DNA of 64,000 nucleotides from NCBI RefSeq assembly GCF_900580865.1, contig NZ_UTBZ01000014.1:248001-312000 (forward strand). Direction: 5' to 3'. This document shows, piece by piece, positions 8,865-19,648 of this stretch. The DNA comes from Pseudomonas viridiflava (lineage in GTDB: Bacteria; Pseudomonadota; Gammaproteobacteria; Pseudomonadales; Pseudomonadaceae). Under the pieces are notes generated by a model, which saw only the letters and a program-made list of their open reading frames with translations, was not told the DNA's origin and made no database searches. Numbering within the stretch: position 1 is the first letter of the stretch; each line of letters starts with the position of its first letter. The position numbers and the translations under genes were made by a program.

Positions 8865-9001
8865 GATCACTCCGGCGAAAGAATTTCGAGCCGCTAAAAC
8901 TTGACTCACAAATCAAGTTTTAGCAAGCCCTATGCCTGAGTATATTCCTGCGGTACTGCGACATGTAGCGAAATCATGGCGCAATAAGGCAGCTGAATGG
9001 C

Positions 9002-9640
9002 TCAGCTGCTTGGCGTTTCCGGGTCGCGCTTGCGCTTGTTGCCCATGCGCACGCCGATGTCCATGAGGAACTGGAAGAAACCTTCCTGATCTTCCAGCAC
9101 ATTGCTCCAGAACGGCGAGTGATACAGCGCAACAGCGCCGTGCACCAGCGCCCAGGATGCGCAGTAGTGGAAGTACGGCGGCACGTCTTCGAGCTTGCCT
9201 TCGCTGATGCGACCCTTGATCAGCAGGGTCAGGCGTTCGAAGTTCGAGGCACGGATCTTGTGCAGCTCCTCGACCATTTCCGGCACCTGATTGCCCTTGA
9301 CCACCTTCTCTTCGAGGCGGTCGAACAGGCGATAACGCTGCGGGTCGCGCATGCGGAATTCGAAGTAGGCGCGAGACAGCGCTTCCTTGTCCTTGTCGAC
9401 ATCGGCCGAATGCAGCAGCTCGTTCAAATCACGCTCGTAATCAAGCATCAGGCGCAGATAGATCTCGGCCTTGGATTTGAAGTGTTTGTAGATCGTGCCT
9501 TTGCCGATACCCACGGCATCAGCAATCATCTCGACGGTGACACTGTCTTCACCTTGGTCGAGGAACAGCTTGAGCGCGGTATCGAGAATTTCTTGCTCGC
9601 GGCGACGAAACTCACGGACCTTACGAGGTTCTTTGTGCAT
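9002..9640 (-). CDS. TetR-family transcriptional regulator
   Basis: One-component regulator of 212 residues. The N-terminal helix-turn-helix reads VTVEMIADAVGIGKGTIYKH (about residues 34-53) and sits inside the usual QEILDTALKLFLDQG...FKSKAEIYL frame. The rest is a helical ligand-binding domain; a stretch rich in charged residues ends the protein. The gene stands alone, faces away from the rgsA/tatD intergenic region and has no obvious partner, so neither ligand nor targets can be named. In P. aeruginosa a TetR-type gene holds the same place next to rgsA and tatD (from memory). Confidence 0.88.
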   Translation of the reverse strand: MHKEPRKVREFRRREQEILDTALKLFLDQGEDSVTVEMIADAVGIGKGTIYKHFKSKAEIYLRLMLDYERDLNELLHSADVDKDKEALSRAYFEFRMRDPQRYRLFDRLEEKVVKGNQVPEMVEELHKIRASNFERLTLLIKGRISEGKLEDVPPYFHYCASWALVHGAVALYHSPFWSNVLEDQEGFFQFLMDIGVRMGNKRKRDPETPSS

Positions 9641-9855
9641 AAGAAAAGGTCTGAAGGGTCAAAATTCGAAGCCGCGTATTATGCCTAACTTGCGCAAAAT
9701 TGCACGGATCATCCGACCATATCTGTGTTTCATGTTCGTTTTGAGAACGTTTTGGGCGCAATGAGAACTCAACTGAAGCAAACGTATTCCAAATTTGTTT
9801 AAAAACCCCGACCGGCTAACTGGACTGCACGCCAGACTGATCAATACTTGAACTG

Positions 9856-9971
9856 TCGGGCGACATCTCCCCCAAGTGTCGCGCCGATAAAGGTACCAAG
9901 GGACCGCGTGCCTTTGTTTTACTCCTAATGGTCTTAACCCGGATTCACCCCCCAGAACCCGGGTTTTTTTT
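9856..9971 (+). ncRNA. rgsA: Probable small RNA RgsA (P16)
   Basis: A stretch of about 350 bases between the TetR and tatD genes holds no protein gene but ends in a strong plus-strand terminator (9936-9971). Upstream, CAATACT at 9842-9848 resembles an RpoS-type -10 box, giving a transcript of about 116 nt. Position next to tatD and length agree with RgsA, an RpoS-dependent, Gac-influenced stress sRNA of Pseudomonas described in earlier work. The body (GGTACCAAGGGACCGCG and the CCCCCCAG loop) looks familiar for P16, but this was recalled, not searched. The 5' end is an estimate. Confidence 0.75.
9936..9971 (+). terminator. Rho-independent terminator of the RgsA-like RNA
   Basis: AACCCGG (9936-9942) pairs with CCGGGTT (9959-9965) and is followed by a run of eight T residues ending at 9971. 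No plus-strand protein gene precedes it. Confidence 0.88.
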
Positions 9972-9991
9972 GCCTGCGATTTGGCAAACGG

Positions 9992-10783
9992 CTACAGGGC
10001 AGATTTAACACTCGCCAGCGGGAACAGCCGCTTGAAGTTCTCGGTGGTCTGTTCGGCAAAACGTTCGTAGTTCTCACCGCGCAGCATCGCCAGGAATTCC
10101 GCCACTTCGCGCACGTACTGTGGCAGGTTGGGCTTGCCGCGATAAGGGATCGGCGCCAGATACGGTGAATCGGTTTCCACCAGCAGGCGATCCGCCGGGA
10201 CCTTGCTCGCGACATCGCGCAACGCATCGGCATTGCGGAAGGTGACGATGCCTGACAGGGAAATGTAATAACCCATGTCCAGCGCCGCTTTGGCCATGTC
10301 CCAGTCTTCGGTGAAACAATGCAGCACACCGGCCTGTGGCAACGCTGCTTCGCGCAGCAGCTCAAGGGTATCGGCACGCGCGCCACGGGTGTGGATGATC
10401 ACCGGTTTGCCGGTCTGCTGCGCCGCTTGCAGGTGCAGGCGGAATGACTCCTGCTGCAGTTCGGCGGCTTCCGGTTCGTAGTGATAATCCAGACCGGTTT
10501 CACCGATCGCCACCACTTTCGGGTGGTTGAGTTCGTGTAACAGCCAGTCCAGCGCAGGTGCCGCGCCGGGTTGCACATCGAGCGGATGCACGCCGACCGA
10601 ACAGTCGACATCGTCATAACGTTCAGCCAGAGCTTTGACGTCGGCGGCGTTGTCAGCACTCACGCCGATGCATAGAAAGTGCCCTACTCCGCGCTCACGG
10701 GCCGCATCGAGTGCAGCATCCAGCGAGCCGTCGTGGGCGGCGAGGTCGAGGCGATCAAGGTGACAATGGGAATCTACGAGCAT
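9992..10783 (-). CDS. TatD-family metal-dependent hydrolase
   Basis: TatD-type DNase/hydrolase of 263 residues with a TIM-barrel metal site. The metal ligands are visible as the N-terminal HCH motif (DSHCHLD), the Glu in AIGETGLDYHY, the His in PVIIHTRGA, the His in VLHCFTEDW and the Asp in LLVETDSPYLAP. Relatives act as 3'-5' exonucleases and D-aminoacyl-tRNA-type or DNA repair hydrolases. The family does not serve Tat transport despite its name. Last gene of the leftward holB-pilZ block, 15 bases behind pilZ. Confidence 0.9.
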   Translation of the reverse strand: MLVDSHCHLDRLDLAAHDGSLDAALDAARERGVGHFLCIGVSADNAADVKALAERYDDVDCSVGVHPLDVQPGAAPALDWLLHELNHPKVVAIGETGLDYHYEPEAAELQQESFRLHLQAAQQTGKPVIIHTRGARADTLELLREAALPQAGVLHCFTEDWDMAKAALDMGYYISLSGIVTFRNADALRDVASKVPADRLLVETDSPYLAPIPYRGKPNLPQYVREVAEFLAMLRGENYERFAEQTTENFKRLFPLASVKSAL

Positions 10784-10798
10784 AAAAAAGACGGCTAC

Positions 10799-11155
10799 TT
10801 ACATCGTATGAGTGGGACGGTCGGATTTAAGCGCTCCGGCCAGATGGGTTTCGATGCGACTGCGCGCCGTGTTGTCGCCCTCGTTGAACTGGACGCCGAC
10901 ACCGGCAGCGCGATTGCCTTGCGCCCCTTTCGGGGTGATCCAGGCAACCTTTCCAGCTACCGGGATCTTTTCGGCCTCGTCCATCAGGTTGAGCAGCATG
11001 AACACCTCATCGCCTAACCTGTAACTCTTGTTGGTCGGGATGAACAAGCCACCGTTCTTGATGAACGGCATGTAGGCGGCGTAGAGCACCGACTTGTCCT
11101 TGATGGTCAGGGACAAAATGCCGTTACGCGGCCCGGGGCTGACGGGTTCATTCAT
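10799..11155 (-). CDS. pilZ: Type IV pilus protein PilZ (degenerate PilZ domain)
   Basis: PilZ-domain protein of 118 residues, the length of P. aeruginosa PilZ. The PilZ core is recognisable (ILSLTIKDKSVLYAAYMPF, RLGDEVFMLLNLM, KVAWITP, GVGVQF) but the c-di-GMP motifs RxxxR and D/NxSxxG are missing. This is known for PilZ itself, which works through protein contacts with PilB and FimX. ATG 11155 sits behind GTGGAGGTCAAC; a GTG four codons upstream overlaps the ribosome-binding site. It lies between tatD and holB, the standard Pseudomonas order. Confidence 0.92.
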   Translation of the reverse strand: MNEPVSPGPRNGILSLTIKDKSVLYAAYMPFIKNGGLFIPTNKSYRLGDEVFMLLNLMDEAEKIPVAGKVAWITPKGAQGNRAAGVGVQFNEGDNTARSRIETHLAGALKSDRPTHTM

Positions 11156-11197
11156 GTTGACCTCCACTGCTGATATTCAGAGTCTAGGTACACATTG

Positions 11198-12815
<1,618 letters not shown>

Positions 12816-12825
12816 TTAATCAAAG

Positions 12826-14007
12826 TCATTGCGTGTTTTGTGCGCCGGACGCTTCCGGTGCCGGGGTCGGCGCAGGCTCCTGCGGCGCAACTTGTGGCAA
12901 CGCTTCCGGGGCTGTATCCGGAGACGCTGCTGGAATCGCTTCCTCGTTGGCAGGAGCGGCTTCAGGCGTTGTCGCCGGCGCCGGACTGGAGCGGTAATCG
13001 GCACGGCGCTTGAGCTGATACTCACGCACCGCATTGTTGTGTGCATCCAGATCATCGGAGAACACATGGCTGCCATCGCCACGTGCAACAAAGTACAGGC
13101 TGGTGCCGTCCACCGGATTCAGTGCCGCGTGAATCGCTTCACGCCCGACCATCGCAATCGGTGTCGGCGGCAGGCCAGGAATCACGTAAGTGTTATACGC
13201 CGTCGGCTCCTTCAAGTGAGCACGGGTCAACTTGCCGTTGTAGCGATCACCCAAACCGTAAATAACCGTCGGATCGGTCTGCAACTGCATGCCCAGAGCC
13301 ATGCGGCGCACGAAGACCCCGGCAATCTGACCACGCTCCTGCGGTACGCCGGTTTCCTTCTCGACCAGCGACGCCATGATCAGCGCTTGATACGGTTCGG
13401 TATACGGCACATCGGCAGAACGACTTTCCCACTCCTTGGCCAATACCTCATCGAGACGATCGAAAGCCTTTTTCAGCAGTTCGGCATCGGACATGCCGCG
13501 CACGAAGCGGTAGGTATCGGGGAAAAACCGCCCTTCCGGGAACAGCCCTTTATGGCCGATTTTCGCCATGACGTCGCTGTCGCTCAAACCGTTCAGTGTC
13601 TGCTCGATCTTTTCATCTTTGGCCAGCGCGGCGCGCACTTGATGGAAGTTCCAGCCCTCGACCAGCGTCAGGCTGTACTGCACCACTTCACCACGCTTCC
13701 ACGAATCGATCAGACCATTGACGGTCATGCCCGGTTGCATGCGGTACTCACCGCTGTGAATCGGCGTGCCGGCGAGATTGAAACGCCAGTAAACCCGCAG
13801 CCAGAACGCATCCTTGATGACGCCATCGGTTTCGAGTCCAAGGAAAGTACGGGTCGGTGTAGAGCCTTTCGGCACATCCAGCAGTTCTTCCTGCGTGATG
13901 TTCAAAGGCTGTTCCAGTGCAGAGTGAATCTTCCAGGCGCTGGCGCCCATCAACAGCCCTGCCAGAACCAGTCCGGTTTCCAGCAGCAGCAAAAGTTTAC
14001 GTCTCAC
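12826..14007 (-). CDS. mltG: Endolytic murein transglycosylase MltG
   Basis: Inner-membrane lytic transglycosylase (YceG-like) of 393 residues that cuts nascent glycan strands. A single N-terminal membrane segment (LLLLLETGLVLAGLLMGASA) is followed by a LysM-like part and the catalytic domain with its Glu in MASLVEKETGVPQERGQIAG. The family signatures LQTDPTVIYGLGDRYNG and AYNTYVIPGLPPTPIAMVG are present. Residues 340-393 form a Pro/Ala/Glu-rich tail that is longer than in E. coli and probably disordered. The gene lies 3 bases after pabC, so translation is coupled. Confidence 0.94.
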   Translation of the reverse strand: MRRKLLLLLETGLVLAGLLMGASAWKIHSALEQPLNITQEELLDVPKGSTPTRTFLGLETDGVIKDAFWLRVYWRFNLAGTPIHSGEYRMQPGMTVNGLIDSWKRGEVVQYSLTLVEGWNFHQVRAALAKDEKIEQTLNGLSDSDVMAKIGHKGLFPEGRFFPDTYRFVRGMSDAELLKKAFDRLDEVLAKEWESRSADVPYTEPYQALIMASLVEKETGVPQERGQIAGVFVRRMALGMQLQTDPTVIYGLGDRYNGKLTRAHLKEPTAYNTYVIPGLPPTPIAMVGREAIHAALNPVDGTSLYFVARGDGSHVFSDDLDAHNNAVREYQLKRRADYRSSPAPATTPEAAPANEEAIPAASPDTAPEALPQVAPQEPAPTPAPEASGAQNTQ

Positions 14008-14010
14008 AAA

Positions 14011-14826
14011 TCAGGCATCCAGTAGGGCGCGGGCAATGGTTTGCAGTTTACGGGTGAGCGGGCCAACCGGCCAGCTCAGTGCAGCACAGGCGCGTACCGG
14101 CCAGACGCCATACACGCTGTTGCAGACAAACACTTCATCGGCCCATTGCAGCTGTTCGAGGCTGATATCGGCGATTTGCGTGGGGATGGCCAATGACTCG
14201 GCCTGAAACAATATTTCGGCGCGCATCACACCGGCGACACCGCAACGCTTGAGGTCCGGCGTTATCAGCACACCGTCGCTTACCAGAAACAGATTGCTGA
14301 ACACGCCCTCGATCACTCGACCGGCCTGATCGAGCATCAAGCCTTCGGCGTGCTCGCTGTCCTGCCATTCGGCACGGGCGAGAACCTGCTCCAATCGATT
14401 GAGATGTTTGAGTCCAGCGAGAAGCGGCTGTTTGGACAGTCGCGTGTTGCATGGAAACAGGCGAACGCCTTGTTCAGCATGCATAGCAGGATAAGCCGCC
14501 GCAGGATTGCCTTGCAAAATGCGTCGGCCCGGCGCTGCGGGATCTAGCGCATAACCACGCAAACCGTCGCCACGGGTGAGGATGAGCTTGAGCACGCCCT
14601 CGCCCATCGCTGCCGCATAGCTGAGTAGCTCATGGCGGATCAGCCCAATATCGGCTGCGATGGCCAGACGCGAACAGCCATCGGCCAGTCGCGTCAGATG
14701 TCGATCCAGCAAAACGGGCTGGCCGCCACGCACGGCGATAGTCTCGAAAAGACCATCACCGTAAGCCAGGCCGCGATCTTTCAGCGACAGACTGTCAGCC
14801 GGTTGACCGTCGACCCAGCAGTCCAT
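14011..14826 (-). CDS. pabC: Aminodeoxychorismate lyase PabC
   Basis: PLP enzyme that releases pyruvate from 4-amino-4-deoxychorismate to give p-aminobenzoate for folate. The 271 residues show the class IV aminotransferase pattern: DRGLAYGDGLFETI at the start, LKHLNRLEQVLARAEW around the PLP lysine (LKHLNR), EGVFSNLFLV and the end CGVAGVMR. Its ATG overlaps the fabF stop as TGATG, so the two are translationally coupled. Normal length. Confidence 0.94.
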   Translation of the reverse strand: MDCWVDGQPADSLSLKDRGLAYGDGLFETIAVRGGQPVLLDRHLTRLADGCSRLAIAADIGLIRHELLSYAAAMGEGVLKLILTRGDGLRGYALDPAAPGRRILQGNPAAAYPAMHAEQGVRLFPCNTRLSKQPLLAGLKHLNRLEQVLARAEWQDSEHAEGLMLDQAGRVIEGVFSNLFLVSDGVLITPDLKRCGVAGVMRAEILFQAESLAIPTQIADISLEQLQWADEVFVCNSVYGVWPVRACAALSWPVGPLTRKLQTIARALLDA

Positions 14827-16070
14827 CAGCCTGCAAACCGGCGGAATGCCAGGGTGCCATTGGTGCCGCCAAAACCGAAGGAGTTGGACAGCACGACATC
14901 GATGTCCATGTTACGCGCAGTGTGCGGCACGAAATCGAGATCGCAGCCTTCGTCCGGCTCATCGAGGTTGATGGTCGGCGGTGCTACCTGGCTGTTGATC
15001 GCCAGCACGCTGAAGATCGCTTCAACCGCGCCCGCCGCACCCAGCAGGTGGCCGGTCATCGACTTGGTCGAGCTGACCGCCAGTTTGTAGGCGTGATCGC
15101 CGAAAACGGTCTTGATCGCGTTGGCTTCGGCGAGGTCGCCGGCCGGAGTCGAAGTACCGTGAGCGTTGATGTATTGCACTTGATCGATATTGATTTTCGC
15201 ATCGCGCAGCGCGTTGGTGATGCAGCGTGCTGCACCGGCGCCGTCGGCCGGTGGCGAGGTCATGTGGAACGCATCGCCGCTGGTGCCGAAGCCGATCAGC
15301 TCGGCGTAGATGGTCGCGCCACGCGCCTTGGCGTGCTCCAGTTCTTCAAGAACCAGTGCACCGGCACCGTCGGACAGCACGAAACCATCACGGCCCTTGT
15401 CCCACGGACGGCTGGCGCGAGTAGGCTCATCGTTGCGCGTCGACAGCGCACGAGACGCGCCGAAGCCGCCCATGCCCAGACCACACGCGGCCATTTCGGC
15501 ACCGCCGGCAATCATCACGTCGGCTTCGTCGTACATGATGTTGCGCGCCGCCATACCGATGCAGTGCGTACCGGTGGTACACGCGGTGGCGATGGCGTAG
15601 TTAGGCCCCTGTGCACCCAGGTGGATGGACAGGAAACCGGAAATCATATTGATGATCGAGCCTGGCACGAAGAATGGCGAGATTCGACGCGGGCCCGTCT
15701 CATGCAGAGTACGGCTGGTTTCTTCGATGTTGGTCAGACCGCCAATGCCCGAACCCATGGCCACGCCAATGCGTTCACGGTTGGCGTCGGTAACTTCCAG
15801 GCCAGCGTTGCGCACGGCTTGAAAGCCTGCGGCAAGACCGTACTGAATGAACAGGTCGAGCTTGCGCGCTTCCTTGACCGACAGGTATTCCTCGACATTG
15901 AAGCCCTTTACCGAGCCGCCAAAGCGGGTGGAATAGGCAGAAAGGTCGGTGTGTTCGATCAGACCAATGCCACTGCGGCCAGCCAGAATGCCCTGCCAAC
16001 TGCTCGGCACATCCGTGCCCAGTGGCGACAACATACCCATACCGGTGACTACGACGCGTCTACGCGACAC
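14826..16070 (-). CDS. fabF: Beta-ketoacyl-ACP synthase II FabF
   Basis: Condensing enzyme that elongates acyl-ACP with malonyl-ACP. The 414 residues carry the Cys-His-His triad: [22 protein letters not shown] and [15 protein letters not shown], plus the C-terminal [10 protein letters not shown]. Translation should start at GTG 16070 ([17 protein letters not shown]) behind AAAGGAGAGTGCT, which gives the usual family length; a longer ATG frame would add 12 residues. It is separated from acpP by a terminator-like hairpin, so part of the transcription may stop before it. Confidence 0.95.
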   Translation of the reverse strand: MSRRRVVVTGMGMLSPLGTDVPSSWQGILAGRSGIGLIEHTDLSAYSTRFGGSVKGFNVEEYLSVKEARKLDLFIQYGLAAGFQAVRNAGLEVTDANRERIGVAMGSGIGGLTNIEETSRTLHETGPRRISPFFVPGSIINMISGFLSIHLGAQGPNYAIATACTTGTHCIGMAARNIMYDEADVMIAGGAEMAACGLGMGGFGASRALSTRNDEPTRASRPWDKGRDGFVLSDGAGALVLEELEHAKARGATIYAELIGFGTSGDAFHMTSPPADGAGAARCITNALRDAKINIDQVQYINAHGTSTPAGDLAEANAIKTVFGDHAYKLAVSSTKSMTGHLLGAAGAVEAIFSVLAINSQVAPPTINLDEPDEGCDLDFVPHTARNMDIDVVLSNSFGFGGTNGTLAFRRFAG

Positions 16071-16117
16071 AGCACTCTCCTTTTTCAAATGACGACGACT
16101 TTGCATCAGGCCTAAAG

Positions 16118-16152
16118 AAAAAACCGCACGCCATGATGGCAGTGCGGTTTTT
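16118..16152 (-). terminator. Terminator or attenuator between acpP and fabF
   Basis: Read leftward, AAACCGCACTGCCA pairs with TGGCGTGCGGTTT around a three-base loop (one mismatch) and is followed by six T residues. It lies 30 bases behind the acpP stop and could let acpP be made in excess over fabF. Confidence 0.85.
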
Positions 16153-16181
16153 CCATGACAGCAAACAACGATTACAAACTA

Positions 16182-16418
16182 TTACGCCTGGTGGCTAGTA
16201 ACGTAGTCGATTGCAGCTTGTACAGTAGTGATCTTCTCAGCTTCTTCGTCAGGGATTTCGGTCTCGAATTCCTCTTCCAGAGCCATCACCAGCTCAACGG
16301 TGTCAAGGGAGTCGGCACCCAGGTCTTCTACGAAGGAAGCGGTGTTGACCACTTCTTCTTCTTTAACACCCAGTTGCTCGGCAACGATTTTCTTGACGCG
16401 CTCTTCGATGGTGCTCAT
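16182..16418 (-). CDS. acpP: Acyl carrier protein
   Basis: Small acidic carrier of 78 residues. Ser37 in the motif [10 protein letters not shown] takes the 4'-phosphopantetheine arm. It carries growing acyl chains for FabD, FabG and FabF, whose genes flank it, and for PlsX. Sequence and length are typical. Codon use is strongly biased, as expected for a very abundant protein. A separate promoter is visible upstream and a terminator follows. Confidence 0.97.
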   Translation of the reverse strand: MSTIEERVKKIVAEQLGVKEEEVVNTASFVEDLGADSLDTVELVMALEEEFETEIPDEEAEKITTVQAAIDYVTSHQA

Positions 16419-16470
16419 ACCTTGTTTTCACTCCTAATGGACAAATTCAGGCAGCTGGCCAGTGGGTAAG

Positions 16471-16498
16471 TGTATAGAAAGACTTTTCAGTTTTTCAA
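16471..16498 (-). promoter_or_regulatory. acpP promoter
   Basis: Read leftward, TTGAAA (16493-16498) and TATACA (16471-16476) are 16 bases apart, about 52 bases before the acpP ATG. The -35 box is part of a small palindrome, TCAGTTGAAAAACTGA. This would give acpP its own high-level transcript apart from fabD-fabG. Confidence 0.65.
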
Positions 16499-16614
16499 CT
16501 GAAAGCTTCACTCCTCAAACCCTGCGACCCTCTGCCTATAAATAGATTGCAGCTTTATAACGGATTTTAGACAGCTCGTATGACATTTTTTTGAAGCAAT
16601 CCGTCACATTTTAC

Positions 16615-17358
16615 TTACATGTACATCCCACCGTTCACCGGGATTGTAGCCCCAGTGACGTATGCCGCACCGTCGGATGCAAGAAAAGCGACCACGGACG
16701 CGATCTCTTGAGCTTGTCCCAGACGACCCAGCGGAATCTGCGTCTGCAAGGCTTCACGCTGTGCTTCAGGCAGCTCGCGCGTCATATCGGTGTCGATAAA
16801 CCCTGGGGTTACCGAGTTGACCGTAATCGAACGCGAACCGACTTCACGCGCCATTGCACGGCTGAAACCTTCCAGACCGGCCTTGGCGGCTGCATAGTTT
16901 ACTTGGCCTGCGTTGCCCATGGCACCCACCACCGAGCCAATACTGATAATTCGACCCCAACGCGCCTTGGTCATGCCGCGCAGAACGCCCTTGGACAGGC
17001 GATACAGACTGTTCAGGTTGGTATCGATCACGTCGTACCATTCGTCGTCTTTCATGCGCATCATCAGGTTATCGCGGGTGATGCCGGCATTATTGACCAG
17101 GATCGCCACTGGCGCACCGAACTGCTCCTGAATGCCCGCCAGCACTGCGCTGACCGATTCGTCGCTGGTGACGTTGAGTTCGAAACCTGTGCCCTGAATA
17201 CCGTTTTCTTTCAGGGTGGCAGCAATACGCTCAGCGCCCGAAGCGGAAGTCGCGGTGCCAATGACGATGGCGCCCTGACGACCCAGTTCCAGCGCGATTG
17301 CCTGACCAATGCCACGGCTTGCACCGGTAACCAGTGCAACTTTACCTTGCAGACTCAT
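16615..17358 (-). CDS. fabG: 3-oxoacyl-ACP reductase FabG
   Basis: NADPH-dependent reductase of the fatty-acid cycle, 247 residues. The cofactor motif TGASRGIG is at residues 11-18, NNAG follows, and the catalytic set is Ser in SIGSVVGAMG with YAAAK. The C-terminal PLGRLGQAQEIASVVAFLAS and NGGMYM are typical of true FabG. It lies 16 bases after fabD in the leftward operon. Confidence 0.96.
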   Translation of the reverse strand: MSLQGKVALVTGASRGIGQAIALELGRQGAIVIGTATSASGAERIAATLKENGIQGTGFELNVTSDESVSAVLAGIQEQFGAPVAILVNNAGITRDNLMMRMKDDEWYDVIDTNLNSLYRLSKGVLRGMTKARWGRIISIGSVVGAMGNAGQVNYAAAKAGLEGFSRAMAREVGSRSITVNSVTPGFIDTDMTRELPEAQREALQTQIPLGRLGQAQEIASVVAFLASDGAAYVTGATIPVNGGMYM

Positions 17359-17374
17359 GCAAGTTTCTCCTGAT

Positions 17375-18313
17375 TCAGGCTTGCGCTGCGCGAGCGGCAG
17401 CGAAAGCGTCTGGGGTATTGAGGTTGGAAGTCGCCACGCCTTCGGCGCAACGCTTGTTCAGACCGGCCAGGACTTTACCCGGGCCGCATTCGACCAGATT
17501 GGTCGCGCCTTTGGCGGCCAGAGTCTGGACCGACTCGACCCAGCGCACTGGCTTGTACAATTGCTCAAGCAGATCACGCTTGAGGGTTTCCAGATCAGCC
17601 GGCACTTGCGCGCTGACGTTCTGAACGAGCGGAATCTGCGGTGCCTGCCAGTCGATGGCGGCGATGGATTCGGCAAAACGCTCGGCTGCCGGACGCATCA
17701 GCTCGCAGTGCGACGGCACGCTTACCGGCAGCGGCATGGCGCGCTTGGCGCCACGGGCCTTGCAACCTTCGATGGCGCGCTCTACAGCAGCCTTGGCACC
17801 GGCAATCACCACCTGGCCCGGCGAGTTGAAGTTGACGGCGCTGACCACTTCACCCTGCGCAGCTTCGGCGCAGGCAGCCAGTACATCAGCGTCCTCCAGA
17901 CCGAGAATGGCAGCCATGCCGCCCTGCCCGGCCGGAACCGCTTCCTGCATCAACTGACCGCGACGCTCAACGAGCTTGACTGCGTCAGCCAGTGTCAGGC
18001 TGCCGGCAGCGACCAGCGCGCTGTACTCACCCAGGCTGTGACCGGCAACAAAATCCGGACGCGCACCACCTTCAGCCAGCCACAGACGCCACAGGGCGAT
18101 CGAAGCGGTCAGAATGGCCGGTTGGGTTTTATCGGTTTGATTAAGCTGCTCTTCCGGGCCCTGCTGGGTCAATGCCCACAGGTCATAGCCCAGAGCCTCA
18201 GAGGCTTCTTTGAAAGTTTCGAGGATCAACGGATATTCCGCGCCCAGCTCGGCCAGCATGCCGAGGGACTGCGAACCTTGTCCTGGAAAGACGAATGCGA
18301 GGGAAGCAGACAT
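17375..18313 (-). CDS. fabD: Malonyl-CoA:ACP transacylase FabD
   Basis: Transfers malonyl from CoA to ACP. The 312 residues open with FVFPGQGSQSLGMLAE, contain the nucleophile elbow GHSLGEYSALVAAG with the catalytic Ser, and VPSHCELM with the catalytic His. The start at 18313 has AGGGGC upstream and gives the family length; a frame 36 residues longer runs into untranslated DNA. It lies 124 bases behind plsX, so an extra promoter in that gap is possible. Confidence 0.95.
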   Translation of the reverse strand: MSASLAFVFPGQGSQSLGMLAELGAEYPLILETFKEASEALGYDLWALTQQGPEEQLNQTDKTQPAILTASIALWRLWLAEGGARPDFVAGHSLGEYSALVAAGSLTLADAVKLVERRGQLMQEAVPAGQGGMAAILGLEDADVLAACAEAAQGEVVSAVNFNSPGQVVIAGAKAAVERAIEGCKARGAKRAMPLPVSVPSHCELMRPAAERFAESIAAIDWQAPQIPLVQNVSAQVPADLETLKRDLLEQLYKPVRWVESVQTLAAKGATNLVECGPGKVLAGLNKRCAEGVATSNLNTPDAFAAARAAQA

Positions 18314-18437
18314 GTAACAAGCCCCTAATGATCTTGTCGTCGGAAAATGACGCCCCACTGGGGGACGCAAGAAACTGACAGTTTGGATGGCCCTTTGAAC
18401 CGGGCGGTCACATTTAAGCATTGTCCGACGAAAACGC

Positions 18438-19448
18438 CTAAGACAACAAATCCTCCAGACGACCGTGGAGGCGCTCGGGAAGGTTCTCCTGGATCTCGAT
18501 CAGCGCACGCGAAATAGCACTCTGAAAGCCCTGTACCCCGGCCGAACCGTGACTTTTCACGACGATCCCCTGCAAGCCGAGAAAGCTTGCGCCGTTATGT
18601 CGCGCCGGCGCCAGATCAGCCTGCAAGCGCTTCATCAGCGGCAACGCCAACGCCCCCACTGCGCGGGAGGCCAGATTCTTTTTGAACAGCGCCTCGATGC
18701 GTGCCGCAATCATCGTTGCCAGACCTTCGCTGGACTTGAGCAGGATGTTGCCGACGAAACCGTCACACACCACGACGTCGGCCTCGCCGCGATACAACCC
18801 GTCGCCTTCAATGAAGCCGATGTAATTGATGCCACGAGCAGCCTGCAGCAGCGTCGCCGCCAGCTTGACCTGCTGATTACCCTTGATGTCTTCGGTGCCG
18901 ATATTCAGTAACGCCACGCGCGGGCGATGGATGCCCAGCGTTTGCGCCGCCACCGAGCCCATCACCGCAAACTGCAGCAAATGCTCGGCACTGCAATCGA
19001 CGTTGGCGCCCAAATCGAGCAACTGACAAAAGCCCTTCTGCGTCGGAATCGCGGCCACCATCGCCGGACGATCAATACCCGGCAAGGTCTTCAGCACGAA
19101 TCGCGACAGCGCCATCAACGCACCGGTATTGCCAGCACTGACACAGGCCTGGGCCTTGCCATCACGCACCAGCTCCAAGGCGACACGCATCGACGAATCC
19201 GGCTTGCCGCGCAAGGCCTGGGTCGGCTTTTCGTCCATGGTGATGACTTCGCTGGCCGGGACAATTGTCAGGCGCGCGCGATCGGCAGCCGATTGGCCGT
19301 TGATCAATTCTTCAAGAAGGGAGGGTTGACCGACGAGGGTCAGGTGCAGCGAGGGCGTAGCAGACAGGCAAGCAAGGCTGGCCTGAACAATGCTGCGGGG
19401 ACCGAAGTCCCCGCCCATTGCGTCAATCGCGATGACTTGAGCGGACAA
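18438..19448 (-). CDS. plsX: Phosphate acyltransferase PlsX
   Basis: Makes acyl-phosphate from acyl-ACP for phospholipid synthesis, 336 residues. Family stretches are [12 protein letters not shown] at the N-terminus, [29 protein letters not shown] core (seen as SAGNTGALM), [14 protein letters not shown] and [12 protein letters not shown]. It starts 4 bases after rpmF, in the order yceD-rpmF-plsX-fabD that is conserved in many bacteria. Confidence 0.95.
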   Translation of the reverse strand: MSAQVIAIDAMGGDFGPRSIVQASLACLSATPSLHLTLVGQPSLLEELINGQSAADRARLTIVPASEVITMDEKPTQALRGKPDSSMRVALELVRDGKAQACVSAGNTGALMALSRFVLKTLPGIDRPAMVAAIPTQKGFCQLLDLGANVDCSAEHLLQFAVMGSVAAQTLGIHRPRVALLNIGTEDIKGNQQVKLAATLLQAARGINYIGFIEGDGLYRGEADVVVCDGFVGNILLKSSEGLATMIAARIEALFKKNLASRAVGALALPLMKRLQADLAPARHNGASFLGLQGIVVKSHGSAGVQGFQSAISRALIEIQENLPERLHGRLEDLLS

Positions 19449-19452
19449 GTGA

Positions 19453-19635
19453 TTACTCGTCAGCGCCCTTGTCGATCACTTTACGGCCACGGTATACGCC
19501 TTCTGGCGATACGTGGTGACGCAGGTGAACTTCACCAGTGGTTTTTTCTACAGACAGGGTGCTAGCCTCGAGAGCGTCGTGCGAACGGCGCATGTCACGG
19601 GCAGAGCGGGATTTTTTGTTCTGCTGAACAGCCAT
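19453..19635 (-). CDS. rpmF: 50S ribosomal protein L32
   Basis: Ribosomal protein of 60 residues, beginning [20 protein letters not shown], the recognised L32 N-terminus, and continuing [21 protein letters not shown]. This is the zinc-free form: the CxxC pairs of the zinc-binding variant are absent. It lies between yceD and plsX with gaps of 13 and 4 bases. Confidence 0.97.
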
Positions 19636-19648
19636 AATTGATTAACTC

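Noticed and set aside
12829..16115. Long plus-strand frames opposite mltG and fabF (about 400 codons each)
   Set aside because: They are shadows of genes with full catalytic motifs; their products are rich in Arg, His and Gln without any domain pattern.
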